Source: Clostridium_AD sp050717635 (GTDB lineage Bacteria > Bacillota > Clostridia > Clostridiales > Clostridiaceae). From it: a DNA stretch of 64,000 nt. Location of the stretch: the NCBI RefSeq assembly GCF_050717635.1, contig NZ_JBOITO010000013.1, positions 496,001 to 560,000 of the forward strand, read 5' to 3'. The first letter of the stretch is position 1, and each line of letters begins with the position of its first letter. Made by a program: the position numbers and the translations under genes. Below the pieces are notes generated by a model. The model did not search any database. It was not told the DNA's origin and worked only from the letters and a program-made list of their open reading frames with translations. This document shows positions 1 through 9,505 of this stretch, one piece after another.

Positions 1-361
1 AACAATGATTGATAAGGTGTTTGTAGGAGCGTTAGAAAAGCTTCTACAAATAAACGAAAGTGAATATCTTGAAATTTTAAAAAGATACCTTCTATCAATG
101 GAAATAGCAGGAGATGAAGAAATAATACTTCCTGGGAAATATAAAGAAATAGTAAGTGATGACTTTTTACTTGAAATAAATACAGCACTAAAAACTTCAG
201 GAAAGATAGGAAAGTTAACTTTTAGCTCTGAGTCTAGGGATATAAATAGTGGATTTATAGTGCTTAAAAATGGTATAGAGATTAATAATACTTTTGAAAG
301 CTTAGTTAATTCTTTAAGAGATGAAATGGAAGCACAAATCGTTGAACAACTATTCAAATAA
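1..361 (+). CDS. atpE: V-type ATP synthase subunit E (5' end outside window)
   Basis: This is the C-terminal part of the peripheral-stalk subunit E of a V-type (archaeal-type) ATPase. The reading frame is open to the first base, so the true start lies upstream. About 118 residues follow the first in-window ATG at position 5, whereas the family is usually about 190-200 residues. The visible part ends in the typical acidic C-terminal region that contacts the catalytic head. The assignment rests mostly on position: the next genes are subunits C, F, A, B and D in the usual V-ATPase order. Subunits I and K should lie upstream of the window. Confidence 0.85.
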   Translation, partial: TMIDKVFVGALEKLLQINESEYLEILKRYLLSMEIAGDEEIILPGKYKEIVSDDFLLEINTALKTSGKIGKLTFSSESRDINSGFIVLKNGIEINNTFESLVNSLRDEMEAQIVEQLFK

Positions 362-428
362 ATTTAAGGGAAGATAGCAATTGATAATTGATATCTACTC
401 CTGAGCAAAATAAGGAGGATAGCCATAT

Positions 429-1430
429 ATGGATAATATGAATTTCACACAAGCTGTGGCTAGGCTGAGAGTATTAGAAACAAGACTCCTTAATAAAGTA
501 AAGATTGAGAGAATGATTGATAGTAACTCGGCTGAAGATGTTCTTAAAATCTTGCAGGAAACTGAGTATGCAGGTTTGATGGGAACTATAAAAATAGCAG
601 AGGACTACAATGTATTACTTAAAGAGGAGTTGAAAAGAGTATATTCCCTTATGTATAAAGTTTCTCCTGACCGCGCCATAGTGGATATTATGAGTTTGAA
701 ATATGATTATCATAATATCAAGGTGCTGTTAAAGGGTAGAACTTTAGATAAGGACTTTTCACATATGTTAATTCCAGTAGGTACAATAGATATAGAAAAG
801 TTAAAATTATATATTGAAACTATGGAATATAGGGATTTAAATCCTATTATGAAAGAAGGTATACTCAAAACAGAAAAAAGCTATGAGGAACTTAAAGACC
901 CGCAAAAGATAGATACTATAATAGACAAATTTATGTATATAGATATGTTAGCTAGGGCAAAAGTTTTAAAAATTGATTTTATTATTAGTTATGTTAAAAG
1001 AAGTATAGATTTTACTAATATAAAAACAATTATCAGATTAAAAAAACAAGAAAAGAATATTAATTTCTTTAAAGAGGTAATGCTTGCTGGTGGAGATATA
1101 GATGACGACATTTTAATGAAAGCCTTCAATGAGCCTATTGAAAACATGGCAAATAAATTTGCACTATCAAAATATGGGGAAGTTATAACACAAGGGATAG
1201 AAGAGTATATCCAAACAGGTAAACTTTCAACTCTTGAAAAGCTTTCAGAAAATTTCATCATGAAATATTTAAAAGATGCCAAATATGTTAGCTTTGGTCC
1301 AGAACCTATATTTGCATATATTGCTGCAAAGGAAACTGAGATAAAGATAATAAGAATAATTATGGTTGGCAAATTAAACAATGTTAGTACTGACGTTATA
1401 AGAGAAAGGGTGCGTGAGGTTTATGCATAA
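429..1430 (+). CDS. atpC: V-type ATP synthase subunit C
   Basis: This 333-residue protein matches the V-type ATPase subunit C/d (AC39) family, the socket joining the central rotor to the membrane K ring. The N-terminus has the helical pattern typical of the family (FTQAVARLRVLETRLLNK), and the length is normal. It starts at ATG 429 behind an AAGGAGG site at about 412-418. The gap after subunit E is 67 bases, and the 3' end overlaps the start region of subunit F, which indicates translational coupling within the operon. Confidence 0.93.
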   Translation: MDNMNFTQAVARLRVLETRLLNKVKIERMIDSNSAEDVLKILQETEYAGLMGTIKIAEDYNVLLKEELKRVYSLMYKVSPDRAIVDIMSLKYDYHNIKVLLKGRTLDKDFSHMLIPVGTIDIEKLKLYIETMEYRDLNPIMKEGILKTEKSYEELKDPQKIDTIIDKFMYIDMLARAKVLKIDFIISYVKRSIDFTNIKTIIRLKKQEKNINFFKEVMLAGGDIDDDILMKAFNEPIENMANKFALSKYGEVITQGIEEYIQTGKLSTLEKLSENFIMKYLKDAKYVSFGPEPIFAYIAAKETEIKIIRIIMVGKLNNVSTDVIRERVREVYA

Positions 1431-1731
1431 AGTAGGAGTAGTTGGAGATAAAGATTCAATACTTGCTTTTAAAGCCCTTGGAATTGACGTATACCCTGTT
1501 ATTGAAATTGAAGAGGCTAAAAAAGTTATAGATAAAATGGCATTTAATAATTATGCAGTAATATTTGTTACAGAGCAAATAGCTCAGCATTTAAATGAAA
1601 CTATAAAAAGATATAATAGACAGATGCTTCCTGCCATTATATTAATACCAAGTAATCAGGGCTCACTTAATATAGGAATGCAAAGAATTAGAGATAATGT
1701 AGAAAAAGCGGTGGGCGTAAATATTTTATAG
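1423..1731 (+). CDS. atpF: V-type ATP synthase subunit F
   Basis: This small subunit F is part of the central rotor stalk. It is about 102 residues from ATG 1423 and begins MHKVGVVGDKDS, the usual family opening, with the conserved FKALGIDVYPV segment. An in-frame GTG at 1414 would add three residues. ATG 1423 is preferred because the protein then starts like its relatives and a GAGG lies just upstream. It overlaps the end of subunit C by 8 bases and is followed 17 bases later by subunit A. Confidence 0.9.
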   Translation: MHKVGVVGDKDSILAFKALGIDVYPVIEIEEAKKVIDKMAFNNYAVIFVTEQIAQHLNETIKRYNRQMLPAIILIPSNQGSLNIGMQRIRDNVEKAVGVNIL

Positions 1732-1748
1732 AAAGGTAGGGAGATAAC

Positions 1749-3521
1749 TTGAAAATCGGTAAAATTGTAAAAGTTTCAGGTCCTTTAGTTGTTGCTAAAG
1801 GCATGGAAGAAGCTAATATATACGATGTAGTTAAGGTTGGAGAAAAAGGCCTTGTTGGTGAAATCATCGAAATGAGAGGCGATAGAGCCTCCATTCAAGT
1901 ATATGAGGAAACATCAGGTCTTGGACCGGGAGATCCAGTAGAAACTACAGGAGAACCACTAAGTGTTGAACTTGGACCCGGGCTTATGGAATCAATGTTT
2001 GACGGTATTCAAAGACCTCTTGAAGCAATAAGAGCTATAGCTGGTAATTTCTTAACAAAAGGCGTGAATGTTCCACCTTTAGATAGGACACGAAAATGGC
2101 AATTTGTTCCTACTGCAAAAGTTGGAGATGAAGTTTCATATGGTTATCAAATAGGTACAGTTCAGGAAACTACTGTTATCACTCAAAAGATAATGATTCC
2201 TAAGGGGATTTCTGGAACTATAACTTCTATAAAAGATGGAGAATTCACTGTAGAGGAAATGATAGCAGAAGTTGAAACTAAAGATGGTATTAAAGAAATT
2301 ACATTAATGCAAAAATGGCCAGTAAGGCGTGGAAGACCATATGCTGAAAAATTAAATCCAGTAGAGCCATTAGTTACAGGTCAACGAGTAATAGATACAT
2401 TTTTTCCAGTAACTAAAGGTGGTACTGCATGTGTACCTGGTCCTTTTGGAAGTGGTAAAACAGTAGTTCAGCATCAATTAGCAAAATGGGCAGATGCTGA
2501 AATAATAGTTTATATAGGTTGTGGTGAGCGTGGAAATGAAATGACAGATGTTTTAAATGAGTTTCCAGAACTAAAAGATCCAAAAACAGGCGAATCACTT
2601 ATGAAAAGAACAGTGCTAATTGCTAATACCTCTAATATGCCAGTTGCAGCTAGAGAAGCTTCTGTATATACTGGAATAACTATTGCAGAGTATTTTAGAG
2701 ATATGGGATACTCTGTAGCATTAATGGCAGATTCTACGTCTAGATGGGCAGAGGCTCTTCGTGAAATGTCAGGTAGACTTGAAGAGATGCCAGGTGATGA
2801 GGGGTATCCAGCATACCTAGGTTCACGTGTAGCTGACTTTTATGAAAGATCTGGAAAGATAAAATGCGTTGGAGACGGCGATAGGGTAGGCGCTATTACA
2901 GTTATTGGTGCAGTTTCACCTCCAGGTGGAGATTTATCTGAACCAGTTACTCAAGCAACACTTAGAATAGTTAAGGTATTTTGGGGACTAGATGCTCAAC
3001 TTGCTTATAAAAGACATTTTCCAGCAATAAATTGGCTAGAGTCTTATTCATTATACTTAGATCAGACAACTGGTTGGATGAATGAGAATGTTGCAGAAGA
3101 TTGGACTGAGCTTAGAGTTAAAGCTATGATAATACTTCAAGAAGAATCAAAACTTGATGAAATAGTAAGACTTGTAGGAGTAGATGCACTATCTGAAAAA
3201 GATAGATTGAAATTAGAAGTTGCAAAGACAATTAGAGAAGATTACTTACAACAAAATGCTTTTCATGAGGTTGATACATATGCATCTTTAGATAAACAAT
3301 ATAAAATGTTAAAGCTGGTAATAACATTCCATCATGAAGCTGAAAGAGCTTTAAAAGCTGGCGTTTATTTGAAGAACATATTAGAAATGAAAGTAAGAGA
3401 TAAAATAGCAAGGGCAAAGTATATTCCAGAAACTGAGATGTCAAAAATTGATGATATATACAAAGAATTATCTGAGCAAGTTGAAAAATTGATAACGGAA
3501 GGAGGGGTTGCTAGTGCTTAA
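1749..3521 (+). CDS. atpA: V-type ATP synthase catalytic subunit A
   Basis: This 590-residue protein is the catalytic A subunit, which carries out ATP hydrolysis or synthesis in the V1 head. It has the N-terminal beta barrel, the A-subunit non-homologous insert (about residues 110-200), a P-loop GPFGSGKT near residue 231, and the GERGNEMTDVL and SRWAEALREMSGRLEEMPGDEGYP motifs (read in part). It starts at TTG 1749 behind GGTAGGGAG, and KIGKIVKVSGPLVV follows directly. The length is normal. It is cotranscribed with B and D, and its 3' end overlaps the start of B by 8 bases. Confidence 0.97.
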   Translation: MKIGKIVKVSGPLVVAKGMEEANIYDVVKVGEKGLVGEIIEMRGDRASIQVYEETSGLGPGDPVETTGEPLSVELGPGLMESMFDGIQRPLEAIRAIAGNFLTKGVNVPPLDRTRKWQFVPTAKVGDEVSYGYQIGTVQETTVITQKIMIPKGISGTITSIKDGEFTVEEMIAEVETKDGIKEITLMQKWPVRRGRPYAEKLNPVEPLVTGQRVIDTFFPVTKGGTACVPGPFGSGKTVVQHQLAKWADAEIIVYIGCGERGNEMTDVLNEFPELKDPKTGESLMKRTVLIANTSNMPVAAREASVYTGITIAEYFRDMGYSVALMADSTSRWAEALREMSGRLEEMPGDEGYPAYLGSRVADFYERSGKIKCVGDGDRVGAITVIGAVSPPGGDLSEPVTQATLRIVKVFWGLDAQLAYKRHFPAINWLESYSLYLDQTTGWMNENVAEDWTELRVKAMIILQEESKLDEIVRLVGVDALSEKDRLKLEVAKTIREDYLQQNAFHEVDTYASLDKQYKMLKLVITFHHEAERALKAGVYLKNILEMKVRDKIARAKYIPETEMSKIDDIYKELSEQVEKLITEGGVASA

Positions 3522-4896
3522 AGAATACAGAACAATAACAGAAGTTGTAGGTCCTTTGATGGTTGTAGAAAAAGTTGAAGGCGTTTGTTACGATGAACTA
3601 GTGGAAATAGAACTACAGACTGGCGAAATACGTAGCGGAAAAGTTCTTGAAATAAATGAAGATAAGGCAATGGTCCAATTATTTGAAAGTTCTGCAGGAA
3701 TTAACTTAAAAGGTAGTAAGGCTAAATTCCTAGGAAGACCGCTTGAACTTGGCGTTTCTGAAGATATGCTGGGAAGAGTCTTTGACGGACTTGGTAGACC
3801 TAAAGATGGTGGACCCAAAATTATACCTGATAAGAAATTAGACATAAATGGAGAAGCATTAAACCCTGTAGCAAGAGACTATCCTTCTGAATTTATTCAA
3901 ACAGGTATTTCAGCTATTGATGGACTTAATACACTAGTTAGAGGACAAAAGTTACCAGTATTTTCTGGTTCAGGTCTTCCACATGCGCAACTTGCGGCAC
4001 AAATAGCAAGACAAGCGAAGGTATTAAATTCAGAATCAAAATTTGTCGTTGTATTTGCAGCAATAGGCATAACTTTTCAAGAAGCACAATTCTTTGTAGA
4101 TGATTTTACGAATACTGGAGCCATTGATAGGACTGTGTTATTTATGAATCTTGCAAATGACCCAGCTATTGAGAGAATTGCTACACCTAGAATGGCGTTA
4201 ACTACAGCAGAATTTCTTGCTTATGAAAAAGGATATCATGTTCTTGTAATTATGACTGATATTACAAACTACTGTGAAGCGTTACGTGAAGTTTCAGCTG
4301 CAAGAAAAGAAGTTCCAGGTAGACGTGGATATCCAGGATATCTTTATACTGACCTTGCTATGCTATATGAAAGAGCAGGAAGGATTAAAGGTCTTGAAGG
4401 TTCAATAACTCAAATCCCTATTTTAACAATGCCTGAAGATGATATAACTCATCCTATTCCTGACTTAACAGGATATATAACAGAAGGTCAGATTATCTTA
4501 AGTAGAGAACTTTATAAAAAGGGAATTATGCCACCAATAGATGTTTTGCCTTCATTATCAAGACTTAAAGATAAAGGTATAGGTAAAGATAAAACAAGAG
4601 AAGACCATGCTGATACTATGAACCAATTATTTGCTGCATATGCTCAAGGTAAGCAAGCAAAAGAGCTAGCAGTTATACTAGGTGAGTCAGCCTTATCTGA
4701 AGCAGATAAAAAATATGCAATATTTGCAGATGAGTTTGAGAAACAGTATGTTGCACAAGGGTTTGAAACTAATAGAACAATTGATGAAACAATAAACTTA
4801 GGATGGGAGCTTCTATCTATTCTACCAAGAAATGAACTTAAGAGAATTAGAGATGAATTTGTAGAAAAATACTTACCACTAAAAGAGGGTGAGTAA
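3514..4896 (+). CDS. atpB: V-type ATP synthase regulatory subunit B
   Basis: This is the non-catalytic nucleotide-binding B subunit of the V1 head, about 460 residues. It lacks a canonical P-loop, having SGSGLPHAQLAAQIARQA instead, as expected for B. It also contains the VPGRRGYPGYLYTDLA segment. GTG 3514 (MLKEYRTITEV) is preferred over TTG 3508 because the GGAGG at 3501-3505 is too close to the TTG but well spaced for the GTG. The gene overlaps the end of atpA, so translation is probably coupled. Subunit D begins two bases after the stop. Confidence 0.96.
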   Translation: MLKEYRTITEVVGPLMVVEKVEGVCYDELVEIELQTGEIRSGKVLEINEDKAMVQLFESSAGINLKGSKAKFLGRPLELGVSEDMLGRVFDGLGRPKDGGPKIIPDKKLDINGEALNPVARDYPSEFIQTGISAIDGLNTLVRGQKLPVFSGSGLPHAQLAAQIARQAKVLNSESKFVVVFAAIGITFQEAQFFVDDFTNTGAIDRTVLFMNLANDPAIERIATPRMALTTAEFLAYEKGYHVLVIMTDITNYCEALREVSAARKEVPGRRGYPGYLYTDLAMLYERAGRIKGLEGSITQIPILTMPEDDITHPIPDLTGYITEGQIILSRELYKKGIMPPIDVLPSLSRLKDKGIGKDKTREDHADTMNQLFAAYAQGKQAKELAVILGESALSEADKKYAIFADEFEKQYVAQGFETNRTIDETINLGWELLSILPRNELKRIRDEFVEKYLPLKEGE

Positions 4897-4898
4897 AA

Positions 4899-5570
4899 AT
4901 GGCTAGGTTAAATGTCAATCCTACTAGAATGGAGCTTACTAAACTTAAAAAAAGATTAGGTACAGCGACTAGAGGGCATAAATTATTAAAAGACAAACAA
5001 GATGAACTTATGAGAAGGTTTATCGATCTTATAAAACATAATAATGAACTCAGAAAGAGTGTTGAAGAAGAACTACAAAATGCTTATAAGGATTTTTTAA
5101 TGTCAAGTGCACTAATGTCTTCAGAATTTCTAGAGGAGGCTATTGCCTACCCAAAAGAAAGTATTTCTGTAGAGGTAGAAACAAAAAATCTTATGAGTGT
5201 TAATGTTCCATTAATGAAATTTGTAAGAAAATTAGAGGATGATCCTGGCAGCATATATCCTTATGGATTTGCTAACACATCAGCAGACCTAGATGGAGCT
5301 ATAGAAAAATTATATCTGATTTTACCAAAACTTTTAGAACTAGCAGAAGTAGAGAAAACTTGTCAACTTTTGGCAGATGAGATTGAAAAAACTAGAAGGA
5401 CAGTTAATGCTCTTGAGTATATGATAATACCTCAACTTCAAGATACTATAAAGTATATAAAAATGAAGCTTGGTGAAAACGAGAGAGGTGCTTTAACTAG
5501 ACTTATGAAGGTTAAAAGCATGATGGAAGAATCTCAAAGAATAGCAGAAGCAAATAAAATTAAGGGATAA
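4899..5570 (+). CDS. atpD: V-type ATP synthase subunit D
   Basis: This is subunit D, the long coiled-coil axle of the rotor, 223 residues. It starts with the family signature LNVNPTRMELTKLKKRL and is helical and charged throughout, ending in a lysine- and glutamate-rich coiled coil. The length is typical. It begins two bases after atpB and is the last gene of the operon, because a hairpin followed by a T run lies just downstream. Whether the enzyme moves Na+ or H+ cannot be judged, since subunits I and K are outside the window. Confidence 0.95.
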   Translation: MARLNVNPTRMELTKLKKRLGTATRGHKLLKDKQDELMRRFIDLIKHNNELRKSVEEELQNAYKDFLMSSALMSSEFLEEAIAYPKESISVEVETKNLMSVNVPLMKFVRKLEDDPGSIYPYGFANTSADLDGAIEKLYLILPKLLELAEVEKTCQLLADEIEKTRRTVNALEYMIIPQLQDTIKYIKMKLGENERGALTRLMKVKSMMEESQRIAEANKIKG

Positions 5571-5581
5571 ATATTAAGGAG

Positions 5582-5614
5582 TTAAGGTGTTGTTATGACA
5601 TCTTAATTTTTTTT
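5582..5614 (+). terminator. Terminator of the V-ATPase operon
   Basis: The stem TTAAGGTGT/ACATCTTAA has nine pairs with one G-U, a seven-base loop, and is followed by eight T residues. It lies 11 bases after the atpD stop. Confidence 0.8.
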
Positions 5615-5733
5615 GTGAAAATTTAAGTTGATGTATGCTTCTAATTGGAATAGAATATATAATGAAAGTAATTAAAATTTATTGCTATGAAAGGCAATTA
5701 ATATAATTAAATATTACAGTAAGGAGAATTAAT

Positions 5734-6204
5734 ATGGCAGTTAGAAAAATTTTACAATATGGGGACAAACGTCTGAATACAGTTTGTCAGCCAATTAAAA
5801 AAGTAGATGGAAGGGTTTTAGACACAATCGATGATATGATGGACACTCTTTATGAGGGTACTGGAATAGGTCTAGCTGCTCCACAAATAGGTGTTTTGAA
5901 AAGAGTTATCCTAATTGATTTAGGAGAAGAAGACGGTGAGCCAATAATAATTATTAATCCTAAAATAACGGCAAAGTCAGGAAATGAAAAGGATTGTGAA
6001 GGTTGTTTAAGTTATTTAGGCTATGAAGGTGAAGTATTTAGACCTACGAACGTTACTGTTGTGGGAATGAATGTTAAAGGGAAATCTGTTACCTATGAAG
6101 CTGAAGGATTACTTGCAAGAGCATTCTGTCATGAAATTGACCATTTAGATGGGATATTATATATGTCTAGAGCTGAGGAAATGTATGAATTAATTGAGGA
6201 ATAA
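5734..6204 (+). CDS. def: Peptide deformylase
   Basis: This 156-residue enzyme removes the formyl group from the N-terminal methionine of new proteins in the cytoplasm. All three family motifs are present: GIGLAAPQ (residues 44-51), EGCLS (89-93, with metal ligand Cys91) and HEIDH (133-137, with two metal-binding histidines and the catalytic Glu). It starts at ATG 5734 behind TAAGGAG. It stands alone between two terminators, not beside fmt or priA, so it may be one of several copies in the genome. Confidence 0.95.
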   Translation: MAVRKILQYGDKRLNTVCQPIKKVDGRVLDTIDDMMDTLYEGTGIGLAAPQIGVLKRVILIDLGEEDGEPIIIINPKITAKSGNEKDCEGCLSYLGYEGEVFRPTNVTVVGMNVKGKSVTYEAEGLLARAFCHEIDHLDGILYMSRAEEMYELIEE

Positions 6205-6211
6205 TTTTATA

Positions 6212-6262
6212 AAAGAGCATACCCTATGATTATTAAAAATCATAAGGTATGCTCTTATTTTT
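6212..6262 (+). terminator. Terminator after def
   Basis: A long stem, AAGAGCATACC...TATGAT pairing with ATCATA.GGTATGCTCTT, has an A-rich loop and is followed by ATTTTTATT. It separates def from the nad operon. Confidence 0.8.
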
Positions 6263-6271
6263 ATTAACATA

Positions 6272-6300
6272 TTGCTATATTATTACACAAATGTTATTAT
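6272..6300 (+). promoter_or_regulatory. Probable sigma-A promoter of nadABC
   Basis: TTGCTA (6272-6277) and TATTAT (6295-6300) are separated by exactly 17 bases. This puts transcription start near 6307, just before the inverted repeat at 6315-6338 and about 55 bases before nadA. Confidence 0.6.
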
Positions 6301-6314
6301 GATATGAAACATTA

Positions 6315-6338
6315 GTGTATATACACCAGTATATACAC
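6315..6338 (+). promoter_or_regulatory. Perfect inverted repeat, probable operator of nadABC
   Basis: GTGTATATAC and GTATATACAC form a perfect ten-base inverted repeat around ACCA. The site lies immediately downstream of the predicted transcription start and 22 bases before nadA. In Firmicutes nad operons are commonly repressed by NiaR (YrxA) in response to niacin. Assigning this site to NiaR is inference from context, not a motif match that I can verify. Confidence 0.6.
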
Positions 6339-6360
6339 ATATAAAGAGGTGTATAAATAA

Positions 6361-7269
6361 ATGAAACAGTTAAAAGAAAAAATTCAGAAGTTAAAAGTAG
6401 AAAAAAATGCTTTGATTTTAGCTCATTATTATGAAAATGACGATATTCAAGAGATAGCTGATTTCGTAGGGGATTCTTATTATCTTAGTAAAATAGCTAA
6501 AGAGTGTAAGGAGCAAACTGTGGTACTTTGTGGAGTAAAATTTATGGCTGAGAGTGTAAAAATACTTTCACCAGAAAAAACAGTGCTACTGCCCAATATG
6601 GATGCTGGGTGTACTATGGCAGATATGATTAATGCAGAGGATGTTAGGAAACTTAAAGAGGAGCACCCCAGCGCAGTGGTTATTTGTTATATAAATTCAA
6701 CAGCAGAAGTTAAAGCTGAAAGTGATATATGCTGTACGTCTTCAAATGCACTAAAAATAGTAAATAATCTAAATAAAGAGGAAATAATATTTATACCAGA
6801 TAAAAATTTAGGTGAATATATAAATGAAAAATCTAATGACAAAAAAATGATTTTATGGAATGGATTTTGCTGCGTTCATGAATTTGTAAGTGTAGAAGAA
6901 ATTGTTGCAGTTAAAAATGGTGATAGTAATATAAAGATTTTAGTCCATCCTGAGTGTAATAGACAAATTAGGAAATTAGCTGACTTTATAGGAAGTACTG
7001 GAGATATAATTAAATTTGCTACGCAGGATACGGGTAAAAAATATATGATAGTAACAGAAGAAGGTGTACTGTATGAGCTGAAAAATAAAAATCCTAATAA
7101 AGAGTTTATAACTCCAAAGACAGCTATGATATGTAAGAGTATGAAGAAGACCACCTTGAATGATGTTTATTTGAGTCTTTTAAGTAAACAATATGAGATA
7201 ATCTTAGATGAAAATATAAGACAAGCAGCGCATAAATGTCTAAATGCAATGCATGAAATGGCCAGGTGA
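6361..7269 (+). CDS. nadA: Quinolinate synthase A
   Basis: This 302-residue enzyme condenses iminoaspartate with dihydroxyacetone phosphate to quinolinate, using an oxygen-sensitive [4Fe-4S] cluster. The likely cluster ligands are Cys84 (DAGCTMADM), Cys170 or Cys171 (GFCCVHE) and Cys258 (MICKSM). The N-terminal LILAHYYENDDIQEIADFVGDS segment (read in part) and HPECN near 196-200 are family hallmarks. It starts at ATG 6361 behind AAAGAGGTG. It is the first gene of nadABC, and the nadB ribosome binding site lies within its last codons. Confidence 0.96.
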   Translation: MKQLKEKIQKLKVEKNALILAHYYENDDIQEIADFVGDSYYLSKIAKECKEQTVVLCGVKFMAESVKILSPEKTVLLPNMDAGCTMADMINAEDVRKLKEEHPSAVVICYINSTAEVKAESDICCTSSNALKIVNNLNKEEIIFIPDKNLGEYINEKSNDKKMILWNGFCCVHEFVSVEEIVAVKNGDSNIKILVHPECNRQIRKLADFIGSTGDIIKFATQDTGKKYMIVTEEGVLYELKNKNPNKEFITPKTAMICKSMKKTTLNDVYLSLLSKQYEIILDENIRQAAHKCLNAMHEMAR

Positions 7270-7273
7270 TTTT

Positions 7274-8575
7274 ATGGATATGTATGTAGATGTGTTAATA
7301 GTTGGAACTGGTGCAGCGGGATTATATGCAGCACTTAATTTAAAAGAAAATTTAAATGTACTTGTAATAACTAAAGATGTAATAAATAAGTGCAATACCT
7401 CCTTAGCTCAAGGTGGTATTTCAGTAGCTAGAGATGAAAAGGATTTTGATTTATTTATACAAGATACACTAAAGGCTGGAAAGTTTAAAAACTCCATGAA
7501 TGCAGTAACAACTCTAGTATATGAATCAATGGATAATATAAATAAAGTAGTAGATTATGGGGCAACCTTTGACACGGAGAATGGTGACTTTAAATATACA
7601 AAAGAAGGTGCACATAGCACTAGTAGAATCGTTCATAGCAAGGATGAAACTGGTAAAGAACTTTTTTTAACTTTAATAGAAGCACTTAAAAATAAGAAAA
7701 ACGTTGTTATATTAGAAAACACTACTTTAATTGATATTATCATTAAAAAAAATAAATGCGTTGGAGGCATCGTCATTAAAAGAGAAAAAATAATAAATAT
7801 TTATTCTAAGGAAACTATTTTAGCAACAGGTGGCATAGGAGGTCTATTTAAAAATTCAACTAGCAGGAGAAATCTTACAGGAGATGGGATAGCTATTGCA
7901 TTAAGACATAAGATTAAAACTACTGATTTAAATTATATACAATTTCATCCAACTGCACTATATGATGATAATTTGAATTGTGAAAAGTTTCTTATATCTG
8001 AGTCTTTAAGAGGTGAAGGTGCAGTGCTTTTAAATAGATATGGCATAAGATTTGTAGACGAACTACTACCAAGAGATGTAGTAGCTAAGGCTATTTATGA
8101 AGAAGAAAAAAACAGCGGAATGCCTTTTGTATTTTTAGATATTTCATTTAAAAATAAAGATTATCTTGTAAATAGATTTCCTGGTATTTATAAAAAATGT
8201 TTAGAGTGTGGTATAGATATTACAAAAGATAAGATTCCAGTAACGCCTGTACAACATTATCACATGGGGGGAATTGCTGTTGACCTATTTTCTAGAACAT
8301 CAATGAAACATCTATTTGCTTGTGGTGAAGTGAGTTGCACAGGAGTACATGGAGCAAATAGACTGGCAAGTAATTCGCTACTAGAAGCCTTGGTTTTTTC
8401 CAGAAGAGCTTCAGAATTTATAAATAAATCCATCGATGAGGTTAACTGCTTAAACTATGGGTTTATAAAGGATACAAAAGGAATTAGAAGTTATGGTGAA
8501 ATTAATAAAAATACAGTTATAGATGAATTTAAGAAAATGGGGGAGGGCATAAGAAATGAATTGGTTAATTATTGA
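7274..8575 (+). CDS. nadB: L-aspartate oxidase
   Basis: This flavoprotein oxidises L-aspartate to iminoaspartate, the first step of NAD synthesis. The FAD-binding Rossmann motif GTGAAGLYAALNL is at the N-terminus, with further family motifs SLAQGGISVA, HSTSRIVH, QFHPTAL and HGANRLASNSLLEALVF. ATG 7274 is preferred, with AGGTGA at 7264-7269. An upstream ATG at 7244 lies deep inside nadA, and an ATG at 7280 is also possible. At about 433 residues it is a short form, lacking much of the C-terminal helical extension of the E. coli enzyme. It overlaps nadC by 20 bases. Confidence 0.95.
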   Translation: MDMYVDVLIVGTGAAGLYAALNLKENLNVLVITKDVINKCNTSLAQGGISVARDEKDFDLFIQDTLKAGKFKNSMNAVTTLVYESMDNINKVVDYGATFDTENGDFKYTKEGAHSTSRIVHSKDETGKELFLTLIEALKNKKNVVILENTTLIDIIIKKNKCVGGIVIKREKIINIYSKETILATGGIGGLFKNSTSRRNLTGDGIAIALRHKIKTTDLNYIQFHPTALYDDNLNCEKFLISESLRGEGAVLLNRYGIRFVDELLPRDVVAKAIYEEEKNSGMPFVFLDISFKNKDYLVNRFPGIYKKCLECGIDITKDKIPVTPVQHYHMGGIAVDLFSRTSMKHLFACGEVSCTGVHGANRLASNSLLEALVFSRRASEFINKSIDEVNCLNYGFIKDTKGIRSYGEINKNTVIDEFKKMGEGIRNELVNY

Positions 8576-9392
8576 TAATTTTATTATAGAAGCAATAAAA
8601 GAAGATGTACCTCAAAATGATATTACAACAGAATTTATCATAAGTGATGATTGTATTTGTAGTGTTGACTTAATAGCTAAAGAAAATGGAGTAATAGCTG
8701 GGCTACTTGTATTTGAGAGAGTTTTTAAGATACTTGGCCAGGTTAATATAGAGTTTTATAAAAGTGATGGAGATATAGTAAAAGAGGGAGAGTGTATAGC
8801 AAAACTAAGAGGAAAGACAAAACATATATTGACAGGAGAAAGACTTGCGCTAAACTACCTTCAAAGAATGAGCGGTATTGCTACATTAACCAAAACATAT
8901 GTAGATTCATTATCGGGTACGGGAGTGAAAATTTTGGATACAAGAAAAACCACACCTAATATGAGGATATTTGAAAAATATGCTGTAAAAATTGGTGGCG
9001 GTTGTAACCATAGATATAATCTGTCTGATAGTGTACTAATAAAAGAAAATCATATAAGTGCAGCAGGGGGAATAAAGGCTGCGGTTAGTATTATACGTGA
9101 GAATGTTTCCTTTGTTAAAAAAATAGAAGTAGAAGTTGAAACTCTGGAACAAACTTACGAGGCTTTAGAAGTAGGGGTGGATATTATAATGCTAGATAAT
9201 ATGGATGTGGAAACTATGAAAAAAGCAGTAGAGATAATTAATAAAAGGGCTCTAATCGAGGCATCAGGGAATATAACATTAGATAATATTTTGAAAGTAG
9301 CCAGTAGTGGAATTGACTATATATCTGTAGGGGCCTTAACCCACTCCTACAAAGTGCTAGATTTGAGTATGAAAAACTTAGTTAATAGATAG
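8556..9392 (+). CDS. nadC: Nicotinate-nucleotide pyrophosphorylase (quinolinate phosphoribosyltransferase)
   Basis: This 278-residue enzyme converts quinolinate and PRPP to nicotinate mononucleotide, completing the pathway begun by NadB and NadA. Visible motifs are EDVPQNDITTEF near the N-terminus, GERLALNYLQRMSGIAT, ILDTRKTTPNMR, and the C-terminal IEASGNIT and DYISVGALTHS. The length is normal. It starts inside the end of nadB behind GGGGGAGGGC, so it is probably translationally coupled. Confidence 0.96.
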   Translation: MNWLIIDNFIIEAIKEDVPQNDITTEFIISDDCICSVDLIAKENGVIAGLLVFERVFKILGQVNIEFYKSDGDIVKEGECIAKLRGKTKHILTGERLALNYLQRMSGIATLTKTYVDSLSGTGVKILDTRKTTPNMRIFEKYAVKIGGGCNHRYNLSDSVLIKENHISAAGGIKAAVSIIRENVSFVKKIEVEVETLEQTYEALEVGVDIIMLDNMDVETMKKAVEIINKRALIEASGNITLDNILKVASSGIDYISVGALTHSYKVLDLSMKNLVNR

Positions 9393-9505
9393 GTGCTTTC
9401 AGGTGCAGGCAAGAATTACCAGCCTTGTTTATTGTTATTGGTCTAAAGAAAATATAAATTTGATCGATAATAATAATAATAAGAAATAACACAGGGGGTA
9501 AATAT

